In this document: positions 15,177-22,821 of the stretch, piece by piece
Position numbering within the stretch: the stretch's first letter is position 1
Layout: every line of letters begins with the position of its first letter
Assembly: GCA_035476575.1 (NCBI GenBank)
Contig: DATILL010000143.1
Span: forward strand, 1-49,689
DNA length: 49,689 nucleotides
Source: DATILL01 sp035476575
GTDB taxonomy: Bacteria > Actinomycetota > Actinomycetes > Mycobacteriales > JACQDL01
Reading direction: 5' to 3'
The notes under the pieces: generated by a model
The model's input: the letters and a program-made list of their open reading frames with translations, nothing else
Told to the model about the DNA's origin: nothing
The model's database searches: none
Made by a program: the position numbers and the translations under genes

Positions 15177-15222
15177 GGGTGGCCAGGGGCGGGGTCGAAC
15201 CGCCGACCTTCCGCTTTTCAGG
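15177..15222 (-). repeat. attR: 46-bp repeat within the tRNA-Phe 3' half
   Basis: These 46 bases are repeated exactly at 9126-9171. Here the repeat is part of a complete tRNA-Phe, so this is the end where integration left the host tRNA intact. The identity block runs from the anticodon loop to three bases past the tRNA 3' end, as is typical for tyrosine integrases of actinomycete integrative elements. Confidence 0.85.
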
Positions 15223-15253
15223 CGGACGCTCGTACCAACTGAGCTACCTGGCC
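15180..15253 (-). tRNA. tRNA-Phe (anticodon GAA)
   Basis: The minus strand folds as a 74-base tRNA: acceptor GGCCAGG pairs with CCTGGCC, discriminator A, D-arm AGCTCAGTTGGTA, and anticodon loop CTGAAAA with GAA at positions 34-36. The T-arm is GGCGGTTCGACCCCGCC. CCA is not encoded. Its 3' half is the attachment site of the island to the left. Confidence 0.95.
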
Positions 15254-15285
15254 GTGCACTGGCCGGTCAGACCGGCCATCGTTCG

Positions 15286-15362
15286 TGGCGACCCCGACGG
15301 GACTCGAACCCGCGACCTTCGCCGTGACAGGGCGACGCGCTAACCAACTGCGCTACGGGGCC
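15286..15362 (-). tRNA. tRNA-Asp (anticodon GTC)
   Basis: The minus strand shows acceptor GGCCCCG/CGGGGTC with discriminator G and an encoded CCA. The D-arm is AGCGCAGTTGGTTAGCGC, the anticodon loop CTGTCAC (GTC) and the T-loop GGTTCGAGTCC. It is the middle gene of a Glu-Asp-Phe cluster, probably co-transcribed. Confidence 0.95.
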
Positions 15363-15388
15363 TCGTGGTGCTGTAAAACTGTCGTGCG

Positions 15389-15461
15389 TGCCCCCAACGG
15401 GATTCGAACCCGTGCTACCGCCTTGAAAGGGCGGCGTCCTGGGCCACTAGACGATGGGGGC
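15389..15461 (-). tRNA. tRNA-Glu (anticodon TTC)
   Basis: The minus strand shows acceptor GCCCCCA/TGGGGGC with discriminator A, and anticodon stem CCGCC/GGCGG around the loop CTTTCAA (TTC). The T-loop is GGTTCGAATCC. CCA is not encoded. It is the first gene of the three-tRNA cluster. Confidence 0.95.
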
Positions 15462-15572
15462 GGGAGGACAGACCCGATCGCCTCCGCTGGGCGCTGCGCC
15501 AGCATACGCGACCCGTCCGGAAGCTCCAAAGCGACATCCGCCGGCCTGCGACCCAGCCGGATCCCAGCTTGA

Positions 15573-16376
15573 TCACCGCCCCGGCACGGCGAACCGGTAC
15601 CCCCGCGCGGCCAGCGTGGCCAGGATGACCCGCAGCGCCGCCACGCTCTGTCCCCGCGCGCCGTACCCGTCATGCATCAGCACCACAGCCCCGGGCCGCG
15701 CCGCTGACAGCACCCGATCGATGATCACCCCGGTCCCCGGGCGCGCCCAGTCCCGCGGGTCGACGGCCCAGCCTAACGGCGCTAACCCGCCGGCCCGCGC
15801 GACCGCGATCACGTTCGACCCCCAGTTCCCCCCGGGCGCGCGGTAGAACACCGGCGGTACGCCGGCCGCCCGGGTGATCGCCCGCGCCGTCCGCCCGATC
15901 TCGTCCCGGATCTCGGCCATCGGCCGCCGCCACAGGTACTCGTCGTGCGTCCAGGTGTGGTCGCACAGCACGTGCCCCTCCCGCGCGATCCGCCGGACCA
16001 GGTCCGGCCGCGCCACTACGTGTATCCCCACCAGGCAGAACACCGCCCGCGCGTGGTAGCGCCGGAGCAGGTCCAGCACGGCCGGCGTCCACCGCGGGTC
16101 CGGGCCATCGTCGAACGTCAGCGTGATCGTCCGCCCCCGACCCCGCAGCGTGGTGATCGGCTCGACCGGGATCCCGTGCGGCCACCGCTGGGCGATGGTG
16201 CCCAGCGCGCCCGGTCCCGCCCCCGGGCGTACCGGCACGGCCTGGACCGTCCCCGCCCCTAACCTGCCCGGGCCTAACGCGCCCGACCGGCCCGGCCCTC
16301 GCGGACTGCCCACCGCCGCCAGCACGCAGGCCAGCGCGAGCAGCGCCACGATCCCGCCGGGCGTGCTCCGCCGCAT
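15573..16376 (-). CDS. Polysaccharide deacetylase (CE4/NodB) family protein
   Basis: The 267-residue product starts at ATG 16376 behind AAAGGAG. An N-terminal hydrophobic segment (GGIVALLALACVLAAVG) acts as signal peptide or anchor. The NodB domain follows: TITLTFDDGPDPRWTPAVLD (catalytic and metal Asp pair), DHTWTHDEYLW (metal-binding HxxxH variant), YRAPGGNWGSNVIAVA and VVLMHDGYG near the C-terminus. CE4 enzymes remove N-acetyl groups from peptidoglycan or chitin-like polymers outside the membrane. The gene sits alone between the tRNA cluster and the divergent paaN. Confidence 0.88.
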   Translation of the reverse strand: MRRSTPGGIVALLALACVLAAVGSPRGPGRSGALGPGRLGAGTVQAVPVRPGAGPGALGTIAQRWPHGIPVEPITTLRGRGRTITLTFDDGPDPRWTPAVLDLLRRYHARAVFCLVGIHVVARPDLVRRIAREGHVLCDHTWTHDEYLWRRPMAEIRDEIGRTARAITRAAGVPPVFYRAPGGNWGSNVIAVARAGGLAPLGWAVDPRDWARPGTGVIIDRVLSAARPGAVVLMHDGYGARGQSVAALRVILATLAARGYRFAVPGR

Positions 16377-16470
16377 GTTTCGGGCTCCTTTCGCGCTTGT
16401 GCCGGAAGCCTCGCAGACTGCCCCACCGGCCCGACACACTGCCGTCGTTCCGTCACCCGGATGTGACCCC

Positions 16471-16504
16471 TTGCACCGACCGAACGTTCGGTTAGCCTGA
16501 GCGC
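16471..16504 (+). promoter_or_regulatory. paaN promoter with embedded TetR operator
   Basis: TTGCAC (16471-16476) and TAGCCT (16493-16498) form -35 and -10 boxes 16 bases apart. The spacer contains the perfect palindrome ACCGAACGTTCGGT (16479-16492). The -10 ends six bases before the ATG at 16505, which suggests a leaderless message. Repressor binding here would block RNA polymerase directly. Confidence 0.7.
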
Positions 16505-18181
16505 ATGTCCACCAGCACCAGCACCGACTTCGCCGAGCGTCACGCCGCCACCCTCGACCAGGCGCTCGCCGCCCTCCGCGACCGCGGCTACTGGTCGCCG
16601 TACCCGGAGTCACCCCGGGCCTACGGCGAGGACGCCGACCCGACCGGCCGCGCGGCGTTCGACTCCTACCTCGGCGCCGACCTCCCGCTGGAGCAGCCCG
16701 GCTGTGCCGGCCGGGTCGCCACCGAGATCTCGCCGTACGGCGTCCAGCTCGGCGTCCGCTACCCGCATCTGTCCGATGTGGACGGTCTGCTGGCCGCGGC
16801 CCAGGCCGGCATCCCGGCCTGGCGGGACGCCGGCCCGCGCCACCGCGCCGGCGTCTGCCTGGAGATCCTGGACCGGGTCAACAAACGGTCCGTCGAGATC
16901 GGCTACGCCGTCATGTTCACTACCGGCCAGGCGCAGGCGATGGCCTTCCAGGCCGGCGGCCCGCACGCCCAGGACCGCGGCCTGGAGGCCGTCGCCGTCG
17001 CCTACGCCGAGATGACCCGGCTCCCCGCCGAGGCGACCTGGGAGAAGCCGCAGGGCAAGCGACCGCCGCTGCGGATGACCAAGCGGTACGTCGTGGCGCC
17101 GCGCGGCGTCGCGCTGGTCATCGGCTGCAACACCTTCCCCACCTGGAACGGCTACCCCGGCCTGTTCGCCTCGCTGGTCACCGGCAACGCCGCCGTCGTC
17201 AAGCCGCACCCGCGCGCGGTGCTGCCGCTCGCGATCACCGTCGGCATCGCCCGCGACGTCCTCGCCGAGGCCGGCCACGACCCTCACCTGGTCACGCTGG
17301 CCGCCGAGGGCACCGACGAGGGCCTGGCCCGGACCCTCGCGCTGCGCCCCGAGGTGGCGATCATCGACTACACCGGCTCCACCGAGTTCGGCGACTGGCT
17401 GGAGGCCAACGCCACCCAGGCACAGGTCTACACCGAGAAGGCCGGTGTCAACACCGTCGTCGTCGACTCCACCGACGACTACCAGGGCATGCTCGCCAAC
17501 CTGGCGTTCTCGCTCTCGCTGTACAGCGGCCAGATGTGCACCACACCGCAGAACATCCTGCTGCCCGAGGGCGGCATCCAGACCGACGCGGGGCCGAAGT
17601 CGGCCGACGAGCTCGGCGCGGACCTGGCCGCCGCGGTGGACGGGCTGCTCGGCGACACCGGACGGGCGGTTGCCATCCTCGGCGCGATCGTGAACGACGG
17701 CGTCCTGCGCCGGCTCGACGCCGCCCGCGGCGCCGGCAAGGTGGTGCTGGACTCCCGGCCGGTGACGCACCCGCAGTACCCAGACGCTGTGGTCCGCACC
17801 CCGCTGGTGTCTACTGTGGACAGTTCCGACGAGGCCACCTACCAGGCTGAATGCTTCGGGCCGGTGAGCTTCCTGGTGCGGACCCCGGACACCGCCGCGG
17901 CGCTGGAGCTGTGGCGGCGCACCGTGCGGCAGCGAGGGGCGCTGACCGCCTCGGTCTACTCCACCGACGAGGAAGTGCTCGCTGCCGCCGAACGGGTCGC
18001 CGTCGAGGCCGGCGTCGCGCTGTCGGAGAACCTCACGGGGAGCGTGTACGTCAACCAGACGGCGGCCTTCTCCGACCTGCATGGCACCGGCGCCAACCCG
18101 GCCGCCAACGCGACGTACTGTGACGCCGCTTTCGTGGCCAACCGGTTCCGCGTCATCCAGACCCGCCGCCACCTCACCTAG
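16505..18181 (+). CDS. paaN: Phenylacetate degradation protein PaaN (aldehyde dehydrogenase type)
   Basis: The 558-residue protein belongs to the aldehyde dehydrogenase superfamily, with the PaaN-type insertions. It has RYVVAPRGVALVIGCNTFPT, a cofactor region TGNAAVVKPHPRAVLPLAI, EVAIIDYTGSTEFGDWLEAN, and a catalytic cysteine in SLYSGQMCTTPQNILLPEGG. The C-terminal SENLTGSVYVNQTAAFSDLH is typical. In actinomycetes PaaN replaces the aldehyde dehydrogenase half of PaaZ and oxidises the ring-opened semialdehyde of the phenylacetyl-CoA pathway. No MaoC-like hydratase domain is attached, so ring cleavage needs a separate protein. The gene is convergent with the TetR gene and carries the same operator as paaA. 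Confidence 0.92.
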   Translation: MSTSTSTDFAERHAATLDQALAALRDRGYWSPYPESPRAYGEDADPTGRAAFDSYLGADLPLEQPGCAGRVATEISPYGVQLGVRYPHLSDVDGLLAAAQAGIPAWRDAGPRHRAGVCLEILDRVNKRSVEIGYAVMFTTGQAQAMAFQAGGPHAQDRGLEAVAVAYAEMTRLPAEATWEKPQGKRPPLRMTKRYVVAPRGVALVIGCNTFPTWNGYPGLFASLVTGNAAVVKPHPRAVLPLAITVGIARDVLAEAGHDPHLVTLAAEGTDEGLARTLALRPEVAIIDYTGSTEFGDWLEANATQAQVYTEKAGVNTVVVDSTDDYQGMLANLAFSLSLYSGQMCTTPQNILLPEGGIQTDAGPKSADELGADLAAAVDGLLGDTGRAVAILGAIVNDGVLRRLDAARGAGKVVLDSRPVTHPQYPDAVVRTPLVSTVDSSDEATYQAECFGPVSFLVRTPDTAAALELWRRTVRQRGALTASVYSTDEEVLAAAERVAVEAGVALSENLTGSVYVNQTAAFSDLHGTGANPAANATYCDAAFVANRFRVIQTRRHLT

Positions 18182-18228
18182 GCCCCCGCCATCGCCGGGA
18201 AAGGAGGCCGCTGGTCGCGGGGAGAGGG

Positions 18229-18891
18229 TCAGCGGCGCAGGCCGTCGAAGGCGAGGTGTACGATGGCGTCGGCGAGCTGCTCGACGCTGCCCCGGTCCGG
18301 CCGCCACCATTCGGTCAGCGAGTTGACCAGGCCGAACAGCAGCCGGGTGGCCAGCCGGGAGTCGACATCGTCGCGCAGGTCGCCCTCGGCCACCGCCGTG
18401 GCGGCCAGGACGGCGACCGCCCGGTCGAAGGTACGGCGACGGTCCAGCGCCCAGACCTCGGTCGGCGTGTTGCCCCGCACCCGCAGGAGCAGGGTCACGT
18501 ACGGCAGCTCCGCGGCCAGCACCTCGACGGAACGGCGGACGACGTGCTCCAGCCTGCCGATCGCCGGGCCGGTCTGGGCCGGCGCCTCGCCGAGCACGGC
18601 GAACAGCCCGTCCGTCGCACGCTCCAGGGCGAGCCGGAGCAGCTCCTCCTTGCCGCGCACGTGGTGGTAGATCGACGACTTGGTGATCCCGCTGGCCGCG
18701 GCGATGTGCTCCATGCTGGTGCCGTCGTACCCGCGGTGAGTGAAGACGTCGACCGCCACCCGGAGCAGCGACTCGGGGGTGTGCCGGTCACGCCGGGCGG
18801 CCGGTGCTGTGGCCCAGGTCTCGGCGGGCCCGACCTCGGGCGGCCTGATCTCGGGGGGCACGGTGGTGGGGGGCATCGTGTCGGGGGGCAT
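18229..18891 (-). CDS. paaR: TetR-family repressor of the phenylacetate genes
   Basis: The 220-residue protein has a Pro-rich N-terminal lead, then a TetR helix-turn-helix: SLLRVAVDVFTHRGYDGTSM, EHIAAASGITKSSIYHHVRG, KEELLRLALERATDGLF. A helical ligand-binding domain follows (VRRSVEVLAAELPYVTLLLR, ATRLLFGLVNSLTEWW). It lies between paaN and paaA, and identical CCGAACGTTCGG palindromes occur in front of paaN, paaA and its own start, so autoregulated repression of the pathway is likely, with phenylacetyl-CoA as probable inducer by analogy with other PaaR proteins. ATG 18891 or ATG 18876 could be the start; a -10-like TACGAT ends a few bases before 18891. Confidence 0.85.
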   Translation of the reverse strand: MPPDTMPPTTVPPEIRPPEVGPAETWATAPAARRDRHTPESLLRVAVDVFTHRGYDGTSMEHIAAASGITKSSIYHHVRGKEELLRLALERATDGLFAVLGEAPAQTGPAIGRLEHVVRRSVEVLAAELPYVTLLLRVRGNTPTEVWALDRRRTFDRAVAVLAATAVAEGDLRDDVDSRLATRLLFGLVNSLTEWWRPDRGSVEQLADAIVHLAFDGLRR

Positions 18892-18909
18892 GCCGCTGAT
18901 CGTAAGCGA

Positions 18910-18921
18910 CCGAACGTTCGG
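18910..18921 (-). promoter_or_regulatory. TetR operator CCGAACGTTCGG in front of the repressor gene
   Basis: This perfect 12-bp palindrome lies 18 bases upstream of the repressor start and just upstream of a TACGAT -10-like box, so binding would cause autorepression. Identical copies lie at 16480-16491 and 18984-18995. Confidence 0.8.
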
Positions 18922-18983
18922 ACGGGCCTGCGCGCCGGGTCCACCTTGCCGGGCGTGTCCACGGCCCCGTACCCTCAAACCGA

Positions 18984-18995
18984 CCGAACGTTCGG
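18984..18995 (+). promoter_or_regulatory. TetR operator CCGAACGTTCGG in front of paaA
   Basis: The palindrome ends inside the Shine-Dalgarno sequence GGGAGG (18994-18999) of paaA, whose ATG is at 19006. It is 74 bases from the divergent operator of the repressor gene, so one dimer on each could also act together. Confidence 0.8.
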
Positions 18996-19005
18996 GAGGT
19001 TCCGC

Positions 19006-19956
19006 ATGCCGGACAACGCCGAGCTGGCCGACGGGTTCGAGGCAGTCCTGGCCGCGGACAGCAGGATCGAGCCGCGTGACTGGATGCCGCCGGCGTACCG
19101 GGCCACCCTGGTCCGGCAGATCGCCCAGCACGCGCACTCCGAGATCATCGGCATGCAGCCGGAGGGGAACTGGATCACCCGCGCGCCCTCCCTCAAGCGC
19201 AAGGCGATCCTGATCGCCAAGGTGCAGGACGAGGCTGGCCACGGGCTCTACCTCTACGCCGCCGCCGAGACCCTGGGCGTCAGCCGCGACGAGCTTCTGG
19301 AGCTGCTGCACACCGGCCGACAGAAGTACTCCTCGATCTTCAACTACCCCAGCCTGACCTGGGCGGACGTCGGCGCGATCGGCTGGCTGGTCGACGGTGC
19401 CGCGATCATCAACCAGGTGCCGCTGTGCCGGTGCTCCTACGGTCCCTACGCGCGGGCGATGGTGCGGATCTGCAAGGAGGAGTCGTTCCACCAGCGGCAG
19501 GGCTACGAGATCCTGCACACCCTGTCGCACGGCACGCCGCGGCAGCACGCGATGGCGCGGGATGCGGTGGATCGCTGGTACTGGCCCGCGCTGATGATGT
19601 TCGGTCCGCCGGACGCCGAGTCGACCCACTCGGCCCAGTCCGCGGCCTGGCGGATCAAGCGCTTCTCCAACGACGAGCTGCGGCAGCGGTTCGTGGACAT
19701 GATCGTGCCGCAGGCCGAGATCCTCGGGCTGGCCCTGCCCGATCCGGACCTGCGCTGGGACGACGAGCGGGGCCACTACGTCCACGGCCCGATCGACTGG
19801 GCCGAGTTCTGGCGGGTCGTCGGTGGCCAGGGGCCGTGCAGCCAGGCGCGGCTGGAGCACCGCCGGGCGGCGCACGACGGCGGCGGGTGGGTGCGGGACG
19901 CGGCATCGGCGTACGCCGGGAAGCGGGCCGCGCGGGCGCGGGAGCCGGTGGCATGA
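19006..19956 (+). CDS. paaA: 1,2-phenylacetyl-CoA epoxidase subunit A
   Basis: The 316-residue protein is the catalytic di-iron oxygenase subunit of the phenylacetyl-CoA epoxidase complex. Ligand motifs are visible in LIAKVQDEAGHGLYLYAAAE and MVRICKEESFHQRQGYEILH, both of the ferritin-like E...ExxH type. Length and sequence are typical of PaaA (about 310 to 330 residues). It is the first gene of paaABCDE; its TGA overlaps the ATG of paaB. The start is supported by GGGAGG and by the conserved N-terminus. Confidence 0.95.
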   Translation: MPDNAELADGFEAVLAADSRIEPRDWMPPAYRATLVRQIAQHAHSEIIGMQPEGNWITRAPSLKRKAILIAKVQDEAGHGLYLYAAAETLGVSRDELLELLHTGRQKYSSIFNYPSLTWADVGAIGWLVDGAAIINQVPLCRCSYGPYARAMVRICKEESFHQRQGYEILHTLSHGTPRQHAMARDAVDRWYWPALMMFGPPDAESTHSAQSAAWRIKRFSNDELRQRFVDMIVPQAEILGLALPDPDLRWDDERGHYVHGPIDWAEFWRVVGGQGPCSQARLEHRRAAHDGGGWVRDAASAYAGKRAARAREPVA

Positions 19957-20291
19957 CAGCCGACCGCCCGGTGCCCAGTGGTCCGGTGCCCAGTGGTCCG
20001 GTGCCAGGCCAGCGGGAGTGGCCGTTGTGGGAGGTGTTCGTGCGGGCCCGGCGAGGGCTCGCGCACGTCCACGTCGGGTCGCTGCACGCCCCGGACGCCG
20101 AGCTCGCGCTGCGTAACGCGCGCGACGTCTACACCCGGCGGCAGGAGGGCGTCTCGCTGTGGGTGGTCCCGGCCGCCGTGATCACCGCGTCGTCGCCGGA
20201 CGAGAAGGACCCGTTCTTCGCGCCGGCCGCGGACAAGGTCTACCGGCATCCCACCTTCTACGAGCTGCCGGACGGGGTGCGGAACCTGTGA
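19953..20291 (+). CDS. paaB: 1,2-phenylacetyl-CoA epoxidase subunit B
   Basis: The 112-residue protein contains the conserved PaaB core WPLWEVFVRARRGLAHVHVG, SLHAPDAELALRNARDVYTR and ITASSPDEKDPFFAPAADKV. PaaB is a small structural subunit that bridges PaaAC complexes. The N-terminus has an unusual short repeat, VPSGPVPSGPVPG, encoded by a 15-bp tandem duplication, which the family does not usually have. The gene overlaps paaA (ATGA) and paaC (GTGA). Confidence 0.92.
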   Translation: MTADRPVPSGPVPSGPVPGQREWPLWEVFVRARRGLAHVHVGSLHAPDAELALRNARDVYTRRQEGVSLWVVPAAVITASSPDEKDPFFAPAADKVYRHPTFYELPDGVRNL

Positions 20292-21085
20292 CGGGCACGC
20301 GTCCTGCCACTGCCGCTGGGGATGTCGCGAGGGATGTCGCGGGGGATGTCGCGGCGTACGCGCTGCGGCTCGGCGACGACGCGCTGGTCCTGGCGCAGCG
20401 GCTGGCCGGGTGGGTCTCCCGGGCGCCCGAGCTGGAGGAGGACGTCGCGCTGGCGAACATCGCGCTCGACCTGCTCGGCCAGGCGCGCACCCTGCTGACC
20501 TATGCCGGCTCGTTCCACGGGCTGTCCGAGGACGACCTGGCCTACTTCCGGGACGAGCGCGACTTCGTCAACCTGCACCTCGTCGAGCTGCCGAACGGCG
20601 ACTTCGCGGTCACGATCGCCCGGCAGCTCCTGTTCTCGGCGTACCAGCTCCTGCTGCACGAGCGGCTAGCCGGGTCGGCCGACGAGACGCTGGCGGGGGT
20701 CGCGGCCAAGGCGGTCAAGGAGGTGGCCTACCACCGCGACCACGCGGTGCGGTGGGCGCTGCGGCTGGGCGACGGTACGGCGGAGTCGCACGCCCGGATG
20801 CGGACCGGGGTCGAGCGGTGCTGGCCCTACGTCGGCGAGCTGTTCGAGAGCGACCCGCTGGTCCGGCGGCTGGCCGCGGCCGGGGTGGCGGTGGACCCGG
20901 CCGAGCTCTGTCCACAGTGGACGGCCTTTGTGGGCGGCGTGCTGGCCGAGGCGACGCTCGCCGTGCCGGACCTGCCGGCCCGGATCACCGGCGGGCGGCG
21001 TGGGGTGCACACCGAGCACCTCGGCTACCTGCTGGCCGAGCTGCAGCACCTGCGGCGGTCACACCCGGAGGCGGCGACGTGGTGA
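20288..21085 (+). CDS. paaC: 1,2-phenylacetyl-CoA epoxidase subunit C
   Basis: The 265-residue protein is a ferritin-like but metal-free partner of PaaA: YALRLGDDALVLAQRLAGWV, LEEDVALANIALDLLGQART, YFRDERDFVNLHLVELPNGD and AYHRDHAVRWALRLGDGT. PaaA-PaaC heterodimers form the hydroxylase core. The GTG start overlaps the paaB stop. A short repeat (ARDVAGDVA) near the N-terminus comes from a GATGTCGCG-type triplication in the DNA. Confidence 0.93.
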   Translation: MTGTRPATAAGDVARDVAGDVAAYALRLGDDALVLAQRLAGWVSRAPELEEDVALANIALDLLGQARTLLTYAGSFHGLSEDDLAYFRDERDFVNLHLVELPNGDFAVTIARQLLFSAYQLLLHERLAGSADETLAGVAAKAVKEVAYHRDHAVRWALRLGDGTAESHARMRTGVERCWPYVGELFESDPLVRRLAAAGVAVDPAELCPQWTAFVGGVLAEATLAVPDLPARITGGRRGVHTEHLGYLLAELQHLRRSHPEAATW

Positions 21086-21570
21086 CCGCGGTGGGCGTGG
21101 AGCAGATGCGGGCCGCGGTCGCGGCAGTGCCCGACCCGGAGCTCCCGGTGCTGACGATCGAGGATCTCGGCGTGCTGCGCGGGGTGGAGCTGGACGGTGC
21201 CGGTCGGGTAGTCGTGACGATCACGCCGACGTACTCCGGCTGCCCGGCGATGGCGGCGATCGAGGCGGATATCGTGACCGCGCTGGACCGAGTTGGAATA
21301 CGAGACGTATCGGTTCGAAAAGTGTTGTCTCCGCCCTGGACGACGGACTGGCTGAGCGAGTCCGGCCGGCGCAAGCTGGCCGAGCTCGGGGTCGCCCCGC
21401 CGACCGGAGTCGTCCCGTCGACGAGCACGCTGGTCGCGCTGTCGGTGCGATGCCCGCGGTGCGGCTCGCTGCGTACCCGGGAGCTGAGCCGGTTCTCCTC
21501 GACGGCGTGCATGGCGCTGTACCGGTGCGAGGAGTGCCTGGAGCCGTTCGACCATTTCAAGGTGCACTGA
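21082..21570 (+). CDS. paaD: Phenylacetyl-CoA epoxidase maturation protein PaaD
   Basis: The 162-residue protein has a MIP18/DUF59 domain with VPDPELPVLTIEDLGVLRGV and TPTYSGCPAMAAIEADI (conserved Cys), then a C-terminal zinc-ribbon-like region CPRCGSLRTRELSRFSSTAC with a second pair in YRCEECLEPF. PaaD is needed for assembly of the epoxidase iron centres, probably by Fe-S delivery to PaaE. The start is GTG 21082 (or 21079), overlapping the paaC stop. Confidence 0.92.
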   Translation: MTAVGVEQMRAAVAAVPDPELPVLTIEDLGVLRGVELDGAGRVVVTITPTYSGCPAMAAIEADIVTALDRVGIRDVSVRKVLSPPWTTDWLSESGRRKLAELGVAPPTGVVPSTSTLVALSVRCPRCGSLRTRELSRFSSTACMALYRCEECLEPFDHFKVH

Positions 21571-21602
21571 TGTTCAGGGTGCACTGATGTTCAGGGTGCA
21601 CG
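21562..21602 (+). repeat. 17-bp tandem repeat at the paaD stop codon
   Basis: GGTGCACTGATGTTCAG is repeated in tandem from the paaD stop into the gap before paaE, about 2.4 times. It duplicates the stop codon and a spurious ATG. No family feature explains it; slippage is the likely origin. Confidence 0.8.
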
Positions 21603-21621
21603 CGTCGTCCGGGAGGCGCTG

Positions 21622-22740
21622 ATGGGAGTGGCCGCGGCGACCCGCCGGCGGCACGCCGTCTTCCACCGGCTGCGGGTGTCGCGGGTGGACAGGCTCACCG
21701 ACGACGCGGTGGCCGTCACCTTCGCGGTGCCGGCCGAGCTGGCTGAGGACTACCGCTTCCGGCCGGGGCAGCACCTGACCGTGCGGTGCACGCTGGACGG
21801 GGTCGAGGTGCGGCGCAACTACTCGATCTGTACGTCGGCGGTGGGCGGGCCGCTGCGGGTAGCGGTGAAGAGGCTGGCCGGCGGGACGTTCTCGGCGTAC
21901 GCGGTCGAGTCGCTGGCGGTGGGCGACGAGCTCGAGGTGATGACGCCGACAGGGACCTTTACCGTGCCGCTCGACCCGGGCCAGGCGAGGCACTACGCGG
22001 CGATCGCAGCCGGGAGCGGGATCACGCCGGTGCTGTCGATCCTGTCGACGGTGCTCGACGTAGAGCCCGAGAGCCGGTGCACCCTGCTGTACGGCAACCG
22101 GACGAGCTCGTCGGTGCTGTTCCTGGACGAGCTGGCCGACCTGAAGGACCGGTGGCCCAGCCGGCTACAGCTCGTCCACGTGTTGTCCCGGGAGTCGCCC
22201 GGTGTCGATCTGTGTCACGGGCGGATGGATGCTGAGAGGCTGCCCCGGCTGCTGGCCGCGCTGCTGCCACCGTCCACTGTGGACGAATGGCTGCTGTGCG
22301 GGCCGGCGGGGCTGGTCCGGACGGCGCGGGAGGTGCTGGCGGCGTCCGGCGTACCGGCGCGGAACGTGCGGTTCGAGCTGTTCCATGCGGCTGAGGCGGA
22401 GGAGCAGCCCCGGGGGGCCGAGCCCGCCGTGGGGGGTGCCGCCCTGGCGGGCGCGCCGGGCAGCAGTGAGGTGACGGCGCTGCTGGACGGCCGGGCGACG
22501 ACGTTCCCGCTGGCTCGGGACGGGGAGCGGATCCTGGACGCCGTGCTCCGGCTGCGCGGCGACGCGCCGTACGCCTGCAAGGGCGGCGTGTGCGGCACCT
22601 GCCGGGCGCGGCTTGTCGAGGGCCGGGTGGAGATGGCCCGTGGCGTCGCCTTGGCCGAGGAGGAGATCGCGGCTGGCGTGGTGCTCACCTGCCAGTCCCA
22701 CCCCGCCAGCGACCGGGTCGTCGTCGACTTTGACGCCTGA
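21622..22740 (+). CDS. paaE: Phenylacetyl-CoA epoxidase reductase subunit
   Basis: The 372-residue protein is a ferredoxin reductase fused to a C-terminal plant-type 2Fe-2S domain. The FAD-binding motif RRNYSICTS, the NAD(P)-binding AAIAAGSGITPVLSILSTV and LLCGPAGLVRTAREVLAASG, and the cluster ligands YACKGGVCGTCRARL plus a distal VLTCQSHP are all present. It passes electrons from NAD(P)H to PaaA. A Gly/Ala-rich linker separates reductase and ferredoxin domains. It is the last gene of the operon. Confidence 0.94.
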   Translation: MGVAAATRRRHAVFHRLRVSRVDRLTDDAVAVTFAVPAELAEDYRFRPGQHLTVRCTLDGVEVRRNYSICTSAVGGPLRVAVKRLAGGTFSAYAVESLAVGDELEVMTPTGTFTVPLDPGQARHYAAIAAGSGITPVLSILSTVLDVEPESRCTLLYGNRTSSSVLFLDELADLKDRWPSRLQLVHVLSRESPGVDLCHGRMDAERLPRLLAALLPPSTVDEWLLCGPAGLVRTAREVLAASGVPARNVRFELFHAAEAEEQPRGAEPAVGGAALAGAPGSSEVTALLDGRATTFPLARDGERILDAVLRLRGDAPYACKGGVCGTCRARLVEGRVEMARGVALAEEEIAAGVVLTCQSHPASDRVVVDFDA

Positions 22741-22821
22741 CCCCGAGGCGGTCCAGCAGCCGCCAGGACTCGCGCGACACGCGCACGGCCCGCGCGACCC
22801 CGGGCCGGGTGGCGTGCCAGG

